Source: Opitutia bacterium
GTDB lineage: Bacteria > Verrucomicrobiota > Verrucomicrobiia > Opitutales > Opitutaceae
NCBI GenBank assembly: GCA_947449835.1
Contig: CANFSZ010000001.1
Location: 54,140 to 118,139, forward strand
Direction: 5' to 3'
Length of the DNA stretch: 64,000 bases
Part shown: positions 55,150 through 63,370 of the stretch, piece after piece
Layout of the letters: the number at the start of each line of letters is the position of its first letter
Position numbering within the stretch: position 1 is the stretch's first letter
Notes under the pieces: model-generated
What the model was told of the DNA's origin: nothing
The model's input: only the letters and a program-made list of their open reading frames with translations
The model's database searches: none
Program-made: the position numbers and the translations under genes

Positions 55150-55848
55150 TTACGCGGAAGCCGGGGCAGCTTCGGAAGTGCGTGCGAGCAAGAATTCGAG
55201 GTAGGCGAGATCGCCGGGCGTGGTGAGTTTCGGGTTGGGCGAGGTGTTTTCGAGCAGGGCGATCGGGTGATCGAGGGCTTCGACGGCTTGGGCGTCGTCG
55301 GTGATGCGGAGTTTTTTCTTGGCGACGCGGGCATAGGCGCGGTCGAGGAGGTCGCGGGAGAAAACTTGGGGCGTTTCCATCGCCCAGAGGCGTTCGCGCT
55401 CGAGGGTACGCAGACGGGCATCACTGCGGTGTTTTTTGATCGTGTCGGTGACGCGGTGGGCGAGCACCACAGCGTGTTCGCGGACCACGATCTTGTGGAG
55501 AGCGACGAGTTGCTCGGGGCTCACGAGCGGTCGGGCGCAGTCGTGGATGAAGACGTAGGCGATGTCCGGCGGGAGCGCCGCGAGGGCGGCGGCGACGGAG
55601 TCTTGGCGCTCGACGCCGCCTTTGACGAGGACGCACGGCGTGGGCGTGTGCGCCGAGAGCGTGAGCATCTGGCGTTGGTCGCGGTAAACGACGACATAGA
55701 AATCGGCGACGCCGCTCGCGGCAAAGGCGGCTGCGGAATGCGCGAAGACTGGGCGACCGGCCAACGGGGCGAGGATTTTATCGGCGACCGCGCCGGCCAT
55801 GCGCGTGCTGCTGCCGGCGGCGAGGAGGATGGCGGCGGTACGTGGCAT
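55150..55848 (-). CDS. ispD: 2-C-methyl-D-erythritol 4-phosphate cytidylyltransferase
   Basis: This MEP-pathway enzyme has 232 residues and activates methylerythritol phosphate with CTP. The nucleotide motif AAGSSTRMAGAVADKILAPL, the GGVERQDSVAAALAAL segment and VFIHDCARPLVSPEQL are the IspD landmarks. The later TPQVFSRDLLDRAYARV follows the usual order. It is followed by ispF, and pyrF is upstream. Confidence 0.94.
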   Translation of the reverse strand: MPRTAAILLAAGSSTRMAGAVADKILAPLAGRPVFAHSAAAFAASGVADFYVVVYRDQRQMLTLSAHTPTPCVLVKGGVERQDSVAAALAALPPDIAYVFIHDCARPLVSPEQLVALHKIVVREHAVVLAHRVTDTIKKHRSDARLRTLERERLWAMETPQVFSRDLLDRAYARVAKKKLRITDDAQAVEALDHPIALLENTSPNPKLTTPGDLAYLEFLLARTSEAAPASA

Positions 55849-55878
55849 GGTAGATGTCGTGGGGTTGAAGGCGGGGGT

Positions 55879-56574
55879 TTAGTTGCCTGCGAGCTCGGTG
55901 AGGATGGCGCGGGCGGCAGCGACAGGATCGGGGGCTTTGAAAATCGGGCGGCCGACGACGATGTGGCTGGCGCCCGCGCGGGCGGCTTCAGCGGGCGTCA
56001 TGATGCGGGATTGGTCGCCGGCATCGGCGCCGCGCGGACGAATGCCGGGCGTGACGAGGGCGATGTCGGCGGGAAGCGCGGCGCGCAGCGGGGCGAGTTC
56101 GAGCGGCGAGCAAACGAGGCCGCGCAGACCGGAATCGATGGCGAGGCGGCCGAGACGTACGACTTGATCGGCGGGAGCGGCACTGACGCCGGTTTCGGCC
56201 AAGCCGGGGGCATCCATGGAAGTAAGAACGGTGACGCCGAGCAGCAGCAGGTTGGGGGCGTGTTGTTGTTGGGCTTTGAGGGCCCATTGCATCATCTCGC
56301 GGCCGCCGCAGGTGTGGAGCGTGAGCATCTTAATCGGAAGTGGGGCGACGGATTCGACGGCCTTGGCGACGGTGTTGGGGATGTCGTGGAGCTTGAGGTC
56401 GAGGAAAACATCGAAGCCGAGATCGGCGATTTCGCGGACGCAGTCGGGGCCGCAGGCGGTGAACATCTCGAGGCCGACTTTGACCCAGCGAACCGTGCCT
56501 TGGAGTTGGCGCAGGGCAGGGGCGACGGTGCGTGGAGATTGAGCGTCGAGGACGAGGATGAGTTCGGTGGCCAT
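55879..56574 (-). CDS. pyrF: Orotidine 5'-phosphate decarboxylase
   Basis: The last enzyme of UMP synthesis, 231 residues from ATG 56574 (MATELILVLDAQS). The catalytic Asp-Lys-Asp array is in VFLDLKLHDIPNTVAKAV. The phosphate-binding segment is near the end (LVTPGIRPRGADAGDQSR, then ASHIVVGRPIFKAPDP). The open frame continues upstream to 57657 but that part is only the opposite strand of ispE. Divergent from ispE, with about 95 bases between. Confidence 0.95.
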   Translation of the reverse strand: MATELILVLDAQSPRTVAPALRQLQGTVRWVKVGLEMFTACGPDCVREIADLGFDVFLDLKLHDIPNTVAKAVESVAPLPIKMLTLHTCGGREMMQWALKAQQQHAPNLLLLGVTVLTSMDAPGLAETGVSAAPADQVVRLGRLAIDSGLRGLVCSPLELAPLRAALPADIALVTPGIRPRGADAGDQSRIMTPAEAARAGASHIVVGRPIFKAPDPVAAARAILTELAGN

Positions 56575-56670
56575 CGGTGTTGAAGAGGCACTAAGGCGCA
56601 GTCTGCGGCACAAATCAAAAACCAAAAATGCGGCTCGCGGGCTGGCCGGCGGGCGGTGTTGGATGGGGGC

Positions 56671-57570
56671 GTGAGTGCACTTGAGATTTTTGCCCCTGCG
56701 AAGTTGAACCTGTTTCTTGCCATCACGGGACGGCGGGCGGACGGGTTTCATGAGTTGGTGTCGGTCGCGACGACCTTGGCGTTTGGCGATACCTTGCGGG
56801 CGGAGGTGATACTGGGGGCGGCTGGGGCGGAGCGTTTTACGTTGGCGTGCGATGATCCGGCGGTGCCCGTGGATGAGACTAATCTGGTCTTGAAGGCCGC
56901 GCAGGCGTTTGCGGCGGCGAGCGGTTGGCGAGGTGGGGCAAAATTTTTTCTGCAGAAACGCGTGCCGATGGGCGCGGGTCTGGGCGGCGGGAGCAGCGAT
57001 GCGGTGGCGGCGTTGAGGGCTATGAGGGCGCTTTCGGGCGTGCGGTTGGGCGACGAAAAACTCGCCGAGATTGCGGCAGGTTTGGGCTCGGATTGCCCCT
57101 TGTTTTTGAATGAAGGGCCGATGGTGATGCGCGGTCGTGGGGAGCGGATCGCGGCGTTGCCGGCGGCGGCGAGCGCGCGCTTGCGGGGGCGGCGGGTGTT
57201 GGTGTTGAAGCCGGCGTTTGGAATCGCGACGGCTTGGGCTTACGCGCGGATGGCGAGTGAAGCGCCGGGGAGTTATTTGGCTTTGCCCGAGGCGGAGGCG
57301 AACGTGGCGGCTTGGTGCGCTGATAGCGCGTTGCCGGCGGAGGCGTTGCTTTTTAATAATATGGAGCGGGCGGCGTTTGAGAAATTTGTGGCGTTGCCGG
57401 CGCTGTTGGGAGAATTGCGCAAAAAGTTTGGGTTGGCGCCGCGGATGAGCGGCAGCGGGAGCGCGTGTTTTGCGTTTTTGGCGGAGGATGCGCCGGTCGC
57501 TGCGATTATTGAAATGGTGCGCGCGGCGTGGGGGCCGACGGGTTTCGTGGTCGAGACGCGGATCGCGTGA
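56671..57570 (+). CDS. ispE: 4-diphosphocytidyl-2-C-methyl-D-erythritol kinase
   Basis: This GHMP kinase has 299 residues from GTG 56671. PAKLNLFLAITGRRADGFHEL is the substrate region, KRVPMGAGLGGGSSDAVAAL is the ATP loop, and a late RMSGSGSACFAFL is motif 3. It acts between IspD and IspF, so three MEP-pathway enzymes lie in this small region. The GTG at 56656 or the TTG at 56659 are alternative starts five or four codons upstream. Confidence 0.93.
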   Translation: MSALEIFAPAKLNLFLAITGRRADGFHELVSVATTLAFGDTLRAEVILGAAGAERFTLACDDPAVPVDETNLVLKAAQAFAAASGWRGGAKFFLQKRVPMGAGLGGGSSDAVAALRAMRALSGVRLGDEKLAEIAAGLGSDCPLFLNEGPMVMRGRGERIAALPAAASARLRGRRVLVLKPAFGIATAWAYARMASEAPGSYLALPEAEANVAAWCADSALPAEALLFNNMERAAFEKFVALPALLGELRKKFGLAPRMSGSGSACFAFLAEDAPVAAIIEMVRAAWGPTGFVVETRIA

Positions 57571-57650
57571 ATCAGCATTGACCCAGGCTATCGAGCAAAG
57601 CGTTATCCTCGGCACCGTCGTTGTTATCCCCTTACCGGCGACGCATTCGC

Positions 57651-59420
57651 ATGTCATCGGACTCTAGGCATCAGCAAGAAATCGTCGTGCAAGGCATCTC
57701 CGCCTCGCAGGGCATCGCCTATGGCACGGTGTTTGTGTATTTGCAGAGCGATGTGGAGGTGCCGAGTTATCAGGTGGACTTGGAAAAACGCATCGAGGAG
57801 GTCGCGCGTTTCGATCAGGCCTTGCTCACGACGCGGCAGCAGATCGCGAAAATACAGGACGAGGTGGAGAAAAATCTGGGCAAAGCCGAGGCGTTGATTT
57901 TCGACGCGCATTTGCTGGTGCTCGAAGATCAGGCGTTGATCGGGGAGACGATCCGGGAATTTGAAAAGTCGGGGCGGAATATTGAAACGTGTTTTAACAA
58001 CGTCGCCTCGCGCTACATCCAGGCGTTTTCCGAGATTGATGACGAATACCTGCGGGAACGCGCTGGAGACATTCGTGATGTCGCGCAGCGGGTGTTGCAA
58101 AATCTCCTCGGGCAGGCGGAAAACAGTCTGAGTAAGCTCGCGGAAAAACGCATCGTCGTGGCGAACGATCTCTCGCCTTCTGACTCGGCGAGCATCGATC
58201 GCAGTGCGGCGCTCGGCATCGTGATGGACTCGGGCAGCAAGACCAGCCACGCGGTGATCGTCGCGCGTTCCATGAAGGTGCCGGCCGTCGTGGGGGTGCG
58301 CGATCTCACCAAGCGAGTGAAGACCGGCGATTGGGTCCTCATCGATGGCTACGATGGCCTCGTGATCGTCAACCCCTCGGAGCAGACGTTGTTCCGCTAC
58401 GGTAAAATTCAGTCGCAGAAGAAAACGTTTGAACACCGCTTGCTTGAAGCCAATCGCCAACCGGCGGTGACGCTCGACGGTGTGAGCATCAGCCTGCAGG
58501 CGAACCTCGAAAAAGTGGAAGAGATCGCGCTCGCGAGGGAATATTTTGCGCAAGGCGTTGGGTTGTTTCGCACTGAATATCTTTATCTGAATTCGGCGCG
58601 TATTCCCACTGAGCAGGAGCAATTCGTCGCCTATAAAGCCCTCGCCGAAGGCATGGCGCCACTGCCCGTGGTGATTCGCACGCTAGACCTCGGCGGAGAT
58701 AAACCGCTGGCGGGAAATCCCGATCTGTTTCCTAAAGAAGACAACCCATTCATGGGCTTTCGGGCGATTCGGTTTTGCCTGGAGCACACGGCGATTTTTA
58801 AAGATCAGCTCCGCGCGATTTTGATGGCGAGTGCGCACGGTCGAGTGCGCCTGATGTATCCGATGATCAGCGGCGCGGATGAATTAGCCCGGGCCAATGT
58901 CATTCTCGAGGAATGTAAGCTCGAATTGCGGGCGCGCGGACAAGCTTTTGATGCCGATATGGACGTCGGCGCGATGATCGAGATCCCGAGCGCCGCTGTG
59001 ACCACGGACTTGTTGGCACGGAGCTGCGATTTCTTCAGCATCGGGACCAACGATTTGATCCAGTACCTGCTGGCGATCGACCGCGGCAATGATCGTATCG
59101 CGCACCTTTACGAACCGACGCATCCAGCGGTGATTCGCACCTTGAAACACGTGGTCGACGAGGCGCATCGCGCGAAAGTCCCCGTCAGCGTCTGCGGTGA
59201 AATGGCCGGCGATCCGGTGTTGGTGCCGTTGCTGCTCGGACTTGGCGTGGATGCGTTGAGTATGACGCCGCCGTTATTACCGGCGGTGAAATATTTGCTC
59301 CGGGCGATGACGATGGCGGATGCGCGTGAGCTGGCGGCGGAGGCTTTGACGTTGTCTTCGGCGCAAGAAATTTATGCTAAGTGCGAGGCGTTCTGTCGTG
59401 CTCGAGTGAAATTGGATTGA
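57651..59420 (+). CDS. ptsI: Phosphoenolpyruvate-protein phosphotransferase (PTS enzyme I)
   Basis: The enzyme transfers phosphate from PEP to HPr. It has 589 residues from ATG 57651: an N-terminal HPr-binding part (VVQGISASQGIAYGTVFV), the phosphohistidine in GSKTSHAVIVARSMKVPAVVG, and a PEP-binding barrel with GLFRTEYLYLNS, GTNDLIQYLLAIDRGND and SVCGEMAGDPVLVPLLLG. HPr is not in the window. A degraded second copy of its last quarter lies at 60163-60325. Confidence 0.96.
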   Translation: MSSDSRHQQEIVVQGISASQGIAYGTVFVYLQSDVEVPSYQVDLEKRIEEVARFDQALLTTRQQIAKIQDEVEKNLGKAEALIFDAHLLVLEDQALIGETIREFEKSGRNIETCFNNVASRYIQAFSEIDDEYLRERAGDIRDVAQRVLQNLLGQAENSLSKLAEKRIVVANDLSPSDSASIDRSAALGIVMDSGSKTSHAVIVARSMKVPAVVGVRDLTKRVKTGDWVLIDGYDGLVIVNPSEQTLFRYGKIQSQKKTFEHRLLEANRQPAVTLDGVSISLQANLEKVEEIALAREYFAQGVGLFRTEYLYLNSARIPTEQEQFVAYKALAEGMAPLPVVIRTLDLGGDKPLAGNPDLFPKEDNPFMGFRAIRFCLEHTAIFKDQLRAILMASAHGRVRLMYPMISGADELARANVILEECKLELRARGQAFDADMDVGAMIEIPSAAVTTDLLARSCDFFSIGTNDLIQYLLAIDRGNDRIAHLYEPTHPAVIRTLKHVVDEAHRAKVPVSVCGEMAGDPVLVPLLLGLGVDALSMTPPLLPAVKYLLRAMTMADARELAAEALTLSSAQEIYAKCEAFCRARVKLD

Positions 59421-59520
59421 GCACTAAGCGCTTAGGCTACGGCGAGTCGCGTGCCGCCTTTTCGCTAGCATGGGATTCATTCCCCAGGGACCACCGGCTG
59501 CACCTAAAGGCGAGTCGGAC

Positions 59521-59886
59521 CTAAACCCCGTAGGGAATGCGAATGTCCGGCTCTGAGGCAGGAAAATCCTTAGTGTTTCTTGTCACCAACAAACAGCCTT
59601 GGCTCCGCGCCGTCGCCCACACAACGGCGTCGGGCAGCCGAATCCGGAATTCTTTTCGGATCTTAACGGCTTCGCTCGCGACCTCTATCGAAAGCTGATG
59701 AATGGTGAAACTATTCAAGAAGCCTTGGCAGGCTTTCGCTTCCTCTGGTGAATCTGCTCCCGCCATTATCTCCATCCACGAGACGATACTCATCTCTCGC
59801 TTCGGATACCGATCCAACTCCAACTTTGCCGTGTTTAAACCCTGAAGATAATCAATCAGCACATCGCTATCGATGATCGCCCTCAT
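59521..59886 (-). CDS. vapC: PIN domain toxin of a VapBC-type pair
   Basis: The product has 121 residues from ATG 59886. The PIN active-site acids are visible: IIDSDVLIDYL, IVSWMEIMAGA, RLPDAVVWATA and LVTRNTKDFP. VapC toxins cut tRNA or rRNA. The start is fixed by the ATGA overlap with the antitoxin gene. The stop is TAG at 59521-59523. It would be neutralised by the upstream antitoxin. Confidence 0.85.
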   Translation of the reverse strand: MRAIIDSDVLIDYLQGLNTAKLELDRYPKREMSIVSWMEIMAGADSPEEAKACQGFLNSFTIHQLSIEVASEAVKIRKEFRIRLPDAVVWATARSQGCLLVTRNTKDFPASEPDIRIPYGV

Positions 59887-60107
59887 CGGGCACCCCATTC
59901 AGTACGAAGCCGGTCAACGTGTTTGCGGCTGTCGAGGCGCTTGTGCTTCCACAGTCCGAATCCAATCTCCTTCTGCGCTACAGCACTTTCGCTCGTCAAA
60001 CGGTCGACGGCGCGGCGGACGGCTTCGGCGCGCGAAATGTCTTGGTCCGCACACAAGCGAGCGAGGGATCGCACCTGCTCCTCGGTTAGGTCGACGATTG
60101 TTCGCAT
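59883..60107 (-). CDS. vapB: Ribbon-helix-helix antitoxin of the VapBC-type pair
   Basis: The product has 74 residues. RTIVDLTEEQVRSLARLCAD followed by ISRAEAVRRAVDRLTSE is a ribbon-helix-helix DNA-binding domain. The C-terminal part (FGLWKHKRLDSRKHVDRLR) is the usual toxin-binding tail. It comes first in the operon and overlaps the toxin start by 4 bases. It probably represses its own promoter through the repeats upstream (60111-60142). Confidence 0.8.
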   Translation of the reverse strand: MRTIVDLTEEQVRSLARLCADQDISRAEAVRRAVDRLTSESAVAQKEIGFGLWKHKRLDSRKHVDRLRTEWGAR

Positions 60108-60110
60108 TAA

Positions 60111-60142
60111 TGATAACTGATAACGTCATCATGATAACGTCA
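60111..60142 (-). promoter_or_regulatory. Repeated TGATAAC operator before the vapB gene
   Basis: TGATAAC occurs three times just upstream of the antitoxin start: 60111-60117, and within TGATAACGTCA at 60118-60128 and 60132-60142, the last two identical over 11 bases. Read on the gene's strand these are GTTATCA repeats. Position and repetition fit autoregulation by the ribbon-helix-helix antitoxin. Confidence 0.6.
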
Positions 60143-60162
60143 AGCTAGATACTGCTGAATTG

Positions 60163-60325
60163 CCGCGCGAAAGTCCCCGTCAGCGTGTCTGGTCAATGGC
60201 CGGCGATCTGGTGTTGGTGTCTTTGCTGCTCGAGCTCGGCGTGGAGGCGTTGATGTTGTCTTCCACTCAGGAGATTTATGTGAAGGGCGAGACTTTCTTT
60301 GGTGCGTGAGTGAAATTAGATCGAA
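60163..60325 (+). pseudogene. Degraded copy of the 3' end of ptsI
   Basis: Bases 60164-60186 are identical to 59169-59191 in ptsI over 23 positions. The similarity continues through ATGGCCGGCGATC, GTGTTGGTG, TTGCTGCTCG and GGCGTGG, then skips about 90 bases of ptsI and resumes at TTGTCTTC to end with GTGAAATTAGATCGA against GTGAAATTGGATTGA. The reading frame is broken. The vapBC pair lies between this copy and ptsI. Confidence 0.85.
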
Positions 60326-60440
60326 AACCATGCGCGCTAGTGAAGTAGGTTTTCAATCTGCATCATGGGCCTTATCTCGAGCCGCTCAACGTGGTCAGCG
60401 AAATGTCGGCGGCGTGTTGCGGGGTGGGGCGCTTTGGCGG

Positions 60441-62141
60441 TTATTTTGGCGCAATCCGCTCGTAGCCTCTCGGGCCGGTCGGGGTCGGGGCGCGGTAGCG
60501 TGCTCGGATTAGGGTAAGCGCTGTTTCTTGAAAGGTGAGCCCGCGTTCGAAGATCGCGGACTCGCGTTGGAGTTGCTGCTGTAAGGCGGCCACGTTGGTG
60601 GCTTGCACGTCGATGTCCGCGCGAGCGGCTGCGGCGGCGGCGATGCCGGCGGCGTGACCTAGAATCATATATTGGGGTTCCATCCGGAGGCTCGAATAGG
60701 CGATGTGGCTGGCTGAAAAACAGACGGGGACCAAGAGATTGGTGCTTTCTTTTATTCGGGGCACGAGAATGCGAAAAGGGATCTGATACGGCTGCACGGG
60801 TACTTGGACGTCGCCTTCGTTTTCGACGAAGCCTTGGTCGTTGATGAAGCGTTGGACGTTGTGCGAATCGGAGTTGTAGCTGCCCATGCCGATGGCGTCG
60901 TCTTTGGTACGATCAGTCTGGAGATCTTTTTGGGTCGCAACGAAAACGCCGATCATACGGCGACCTTCTCGGATATAGAGTTGGTCGGGCCAGTGGTCGT
61001 TGTGGGGAAATTCATCTTTGGCTAGACCGTACTGGTTCATCTCGGCTTGGAGTGGGGCGGGCACCCGCGGATCGGTTGCTAAGAAATAATAAAAACCTTG
61101 TTGGTAACCGGCGTGATCGGCCCAGATGCGCTCGCGTTCGGCGTAGGATCCCTCGGGATAACCGTAGCTGCCACCAATATAGTCGGTGGAAAAGGCACCG
61201 CGGTTATTGAGGTCAACTTTACCGTTGGGGATGACGCGCAGCAGGCTGATTTCATTGAGTTGTAACGGGCGCCCTAAATAAGAGGTCATCGCCTTCAGGT
61301 AGCGGGCGAGTAGGGCGTAACGCTTAGGGTCATAACCGGCCGGTTTAGCCCACGGGAGGCGGTTGGCCGGATCTTGCGTGGCGATGACGCGGAAGTTGTA
61401 CGCTTGAATCCGGCGATCGCCGGATCCGGGTTGACCGCGCGGGGTCGTCGAAATCTCGGGATAAACGCGACCGGTCTCGTCGCGCGCGGTCAGGTCGATC
61501 GAGAATTGGTGGCTCGGCGTGAAGGTGCGGACGCCGGCCAAGGACTCGCCATACTGCTCCGAGCTCTCGCGGCCGTAGGTATAACTCACGCCGGCTTGGG
61601 CCATGAGGTCGCCTTCGTAGGAGGCATCGGCAAAGACTCGGCCTTTGATGGTGGCGCCGTTTTCCATCACGATTTCCGTGATGCGCGAACCGGTTTTGTG
61701 TACGCCGGTTTTCTCCTGCAAGCGATGGTGCTCCAGCAAAGTCACGCCGGCTTCCTGTAACATCGACCGGAAAAGTGCGGCCGCTACTTTGGGCTCTGGC
61801 ATCCAGGCGATTTCTTGCTGGTGACGTTCGAGCCCGTAAGCGCGTCCCGCTCGATAATAGAACTCCAACGCGAGACCCCCGATGACTTCGCGTTTACCCA
61901 CGTCGGTGCCGGAAAGTCCGCCCGCGACCATGCCGCCGATTTGCGCGCGCGGCTCGATTAAGGCGGTGCGTGCGCCGTTGCGAGCGGCGGCTATCGCCGT
62001 CATTACCCCGCCCGCGGTGCCGCCGTAGACGACCACATCAAAGTCGGCCGCGGCACGCAGGGTGAGGAGTGAGCAGGTCAACACCAGTAGCCTTGAAAAA
62101 AGGAGTGAGGATGGAAGTGTTCTCATCGTAGTCGTGGCCAT
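60441..62141 (-). CDS. Secreted FAD-dependent oxidoreductase
   Basis: The product has 566 residues. A signal peptide (MRTLPSSLLFSRLLVLTCSL, from ATG 62126; ATG 62141 is also possible) is followed directly by an FAD-binding motif, VVVYGGTAGGVMTAIAAARN, and LIEPRAQIGGMVAGGLSGTD. FADASYEGDLMAQAGVSYTYGRE and a late YSSLRMEPQYMILGHAAGIAA are typical of the FAD_oxidored group (PF12831) common in Planctomycetes and Verrucomicrobia. The substrate is unknown, often carbohydrate-related by context. The FAD site is intact, so it should be a working periplasmic enzyme. Confidence 0.88.
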   Translation of the reverse strand: MATTTMRTLPSSLLFSRLLVLTCSLLTLRAAADFDVVVYGGTAGGVMTAIAAARNGARTALIEPRAQIGGMVAGGLSGTDVGKREVIGGLALEFYYRAGRAYGLERHQQEIAWMPEPKVAAALFRSMLQEAGVTLLEHHRLQEKTGVHKTGSRITEIVMENGATIKGRVFADASYEGDLMAQAGVSYTYGRESSEQYGESLAGVRTFTPSHQFSIDLTARDETGRVYPEISTTPRGQPGSGDRRIQAYNFRVIATQDPANRLPWAKPAGYDPKRYALLARYLKAMTSYLGRPLQLNEISLLRVIPNGKVDLNNRGAFSTDYIGGSYGYPEGSYAERERIWADHAGYQQGFYYFLATDPRVPAPLQAEMNQYGLAKDEFPHNDHWPDQLYIREGRRMIGVFVATQKDLQTDRTKDDAIGMGSYNSDSHNVQRFINDQGFVENEGDVQVPVQPYQIPFRILVPRIKESTNLLVPVCFSASHIAYSSLRMEPQYMILGHAAGIAAAAAARADIDVQATNVAALQQQLQRESAIFERGLTFQETALTLIRARYRAPTPTGPRGYERIAPK

Positions 62142-62229
62142 CCTTCAAACATGCGGGCAATTTGGGTTTAGGTAAGGTCTTTTCTCGTGATCTAACGGTG
62201 AGCTAGGCTGAACGCGTTTTTGATCGCTA

Positions 62230-62265
62230 CAAAGAAAAGCCCAACAACTTGTAAGTTGTTGGGCT
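62230..62265 (-). terminator. Rho-independent terminator after tRNA-Asn
   Basis: AGCCCAACAACTT (62238-62250) and AAGTTGTTGGGCT (62253-62265) form a perfect 13-pair stem with a minimal loop. On the minus strand it is followed by TTTTCTTT. It lies just past the 3' end of the tRNA gene. Confidence 0.92.
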
Positions 62266-62269
62266 AAAG

Positions 62270-62344
62270 TGGCTGCCCGGGTAGGGGTCGAACCTACGAC
62301 CAAGTGATTAACAGTCACCTGCTCTGCCACTGAGCTACCAGGCA
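62270..62344 (-). tRNA. tRNA-Asn (GTT anticodon)
   Basis: On the minus strand the acceptor TGCCTGG pairs with CCGGGCA. The D arm (TAGCTCAGTGGCAGAGCA), the anticodon loop CTGTTAATC with anticodon GTT, and the T arm with GGTTCGACCCC are all present. The discriminator is G and CCA is encoded (the CCA end at 62270-62272). No intron. It is transcribed alone and ended by the strong terminator next to it. Confidence 0.97.
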
Positions 62345-62551
62345 TCATTTCCAAGCGTGATTCGCACCACGATTGGGAGGTCTGGAAAACATAAGTGCCC
62401 ACGGTCTTGTCAATGCTCCTTTTGCGTTCGCTGCAGAAAAAATCCATGGGTTGTTAACTTTTGATTGCTTTCGCCCGGGCCAGTTCTATGCATTCAACCC
62501 TTTTCCAATACGCCTGCCCCCGATTACCGGGGTCTCAGGGGGACCAAATTC

Positions 62552-63307
62552 ATGAAAACTCAGCTCACACTCAACGTCACTCCGCGCACCCAGACCGGTC
62601 GCAGTGCCTCCCGTCGCGTTCGTAAAGCGAATGCCATTCCTGCAATCCTCTACGGAAAGCACACCAGCCCCGAGAAGCTCTCGGTGGACACCCCGGAGTT
62701 CGTCCGCCTTCTCAAGGTCGTTTCTGGTCGCGCCGTGCTCATTCAGCTCCAACAAGCTGGCAAAGCCGAAAAGGCCCTTTCCTTCCTCCAAGAGATTCAG
62801 CGTGATCCGATCACCGACAAATATCTCCACCTCGACCTTCAAGAAGTGAAGGCTAATGAGTTGTTCGAAATCCGCGTTCCCGTCGTGACCGCCGGTGAAT
62901 CCTTTGGTGTTAAAAATCAAAACGGCGTGCTTGAGATGAACGCCCACTTGCTGCGCGTCCGCTGCTTGCCGAAAGATCTGCCTGAGGTGATCAACGTCGA
63001 CGTCACCGAGCTCAAGGTCGGCGAGACCATCAAAGTCTCCGAACTCAAGGCCATCGCTGGCGTCGAGTTTTTGGACACCAAGGGTCAACCCATCGTTTCG
63101 TGCGTCGAACCCGTCGCCGAAATCGTGCAGGAAGTCGCGGCCGCCGCCACGCCTGCCGAAGGTGCTGCTGCTCCCGCGGCCGGTGCTGCCGCTCCCGCCG
63201 CTGGTGCTGCTGCGCCCGCCGCTGGCGATGCCAAAGCCGCTGCTCCTGCCGCCAAGGCCGGCGCTGCTCCCGCCGCCGCCAAGCCCGCTGCGCCCGCCAA
63301 GAAGTAA
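62552..63307 (+). CDS. rplY: 50S ribosomal protein bL25 (CTC family)
   Basis: This 5S rRNA-binding ribosomal protein has 251 residues from ATG 62552, with AGGGGGA as ribosome-binding site. The bL25 domain (about 1-95) has GRSASRRVRKANAIPAILYGK, and the CTC-type second domain (about 96-190) has LHLDLQEVKANELFEIRVPV. The last 55 residues are an Ala/Pro/Gly-rich tail with three GAAAPAA repeats, ending in Lys. The open frame extends upstream to 62465 without family support. It is followed by pth. Confidence 0.95.
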   Translation: MKTQLTLNVTPRTQTGRSASRRVRKANAIPAILYGKHTSPEKLSVDTPEFVRLLKVVSGRAVLIQLQQAGKAEKALSFLQEIQRDPITDKYLHLDLQEVKANELFEIRVPVVTAGESFGVKNQNGVLEMNAHLLRVRCLPKDLPEVINVDVTELKVGETIKVSELKAIAGVEFLDTKGQPIVSCVEPVAEIVQEVAAAATPAEGAAAPAAGAAAPAAGAAAPAAGDAKAAAPAAKAGAAPAAAKPAAPAKK

Positions 63308-63370
63308 GCGTTTTCCGATCGCCCGCGCGTCGCTCTCGTGGCGCCGCGCACGGCGAATGTTCTTTGAGTC

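Noticed and set aside
56575..57657. Upstream extension of the pyrF frame to nearly 600 codons
   Set aside because: The extension is Arg/His/Pro-rich, opposite ispE, and begins where PyrF homology is absent; the ATG at 56574 gives the normal length.
59470..59556. Short plus-strand frame of 28 codons after ptsI (starts MGFIPQGPPAAPKGESDL)
   Set aside because: It could be the 5' stub of a gene cut by the vapBC insertion, but it is too short and has no ribosome-binding site or family signal.
59521..60325. Insertion sequence carrying vapBC
   Set aside because: No transposase gene, terminal inverted repeat or clean target duplication is visible; only the ptsI-end duplication is.
63150..63300. Short tandem repeats as a CRISPR-like array
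   Set aside because: They are in-frame Ala/Pro/Gly codon repeats of rplY without spacers.
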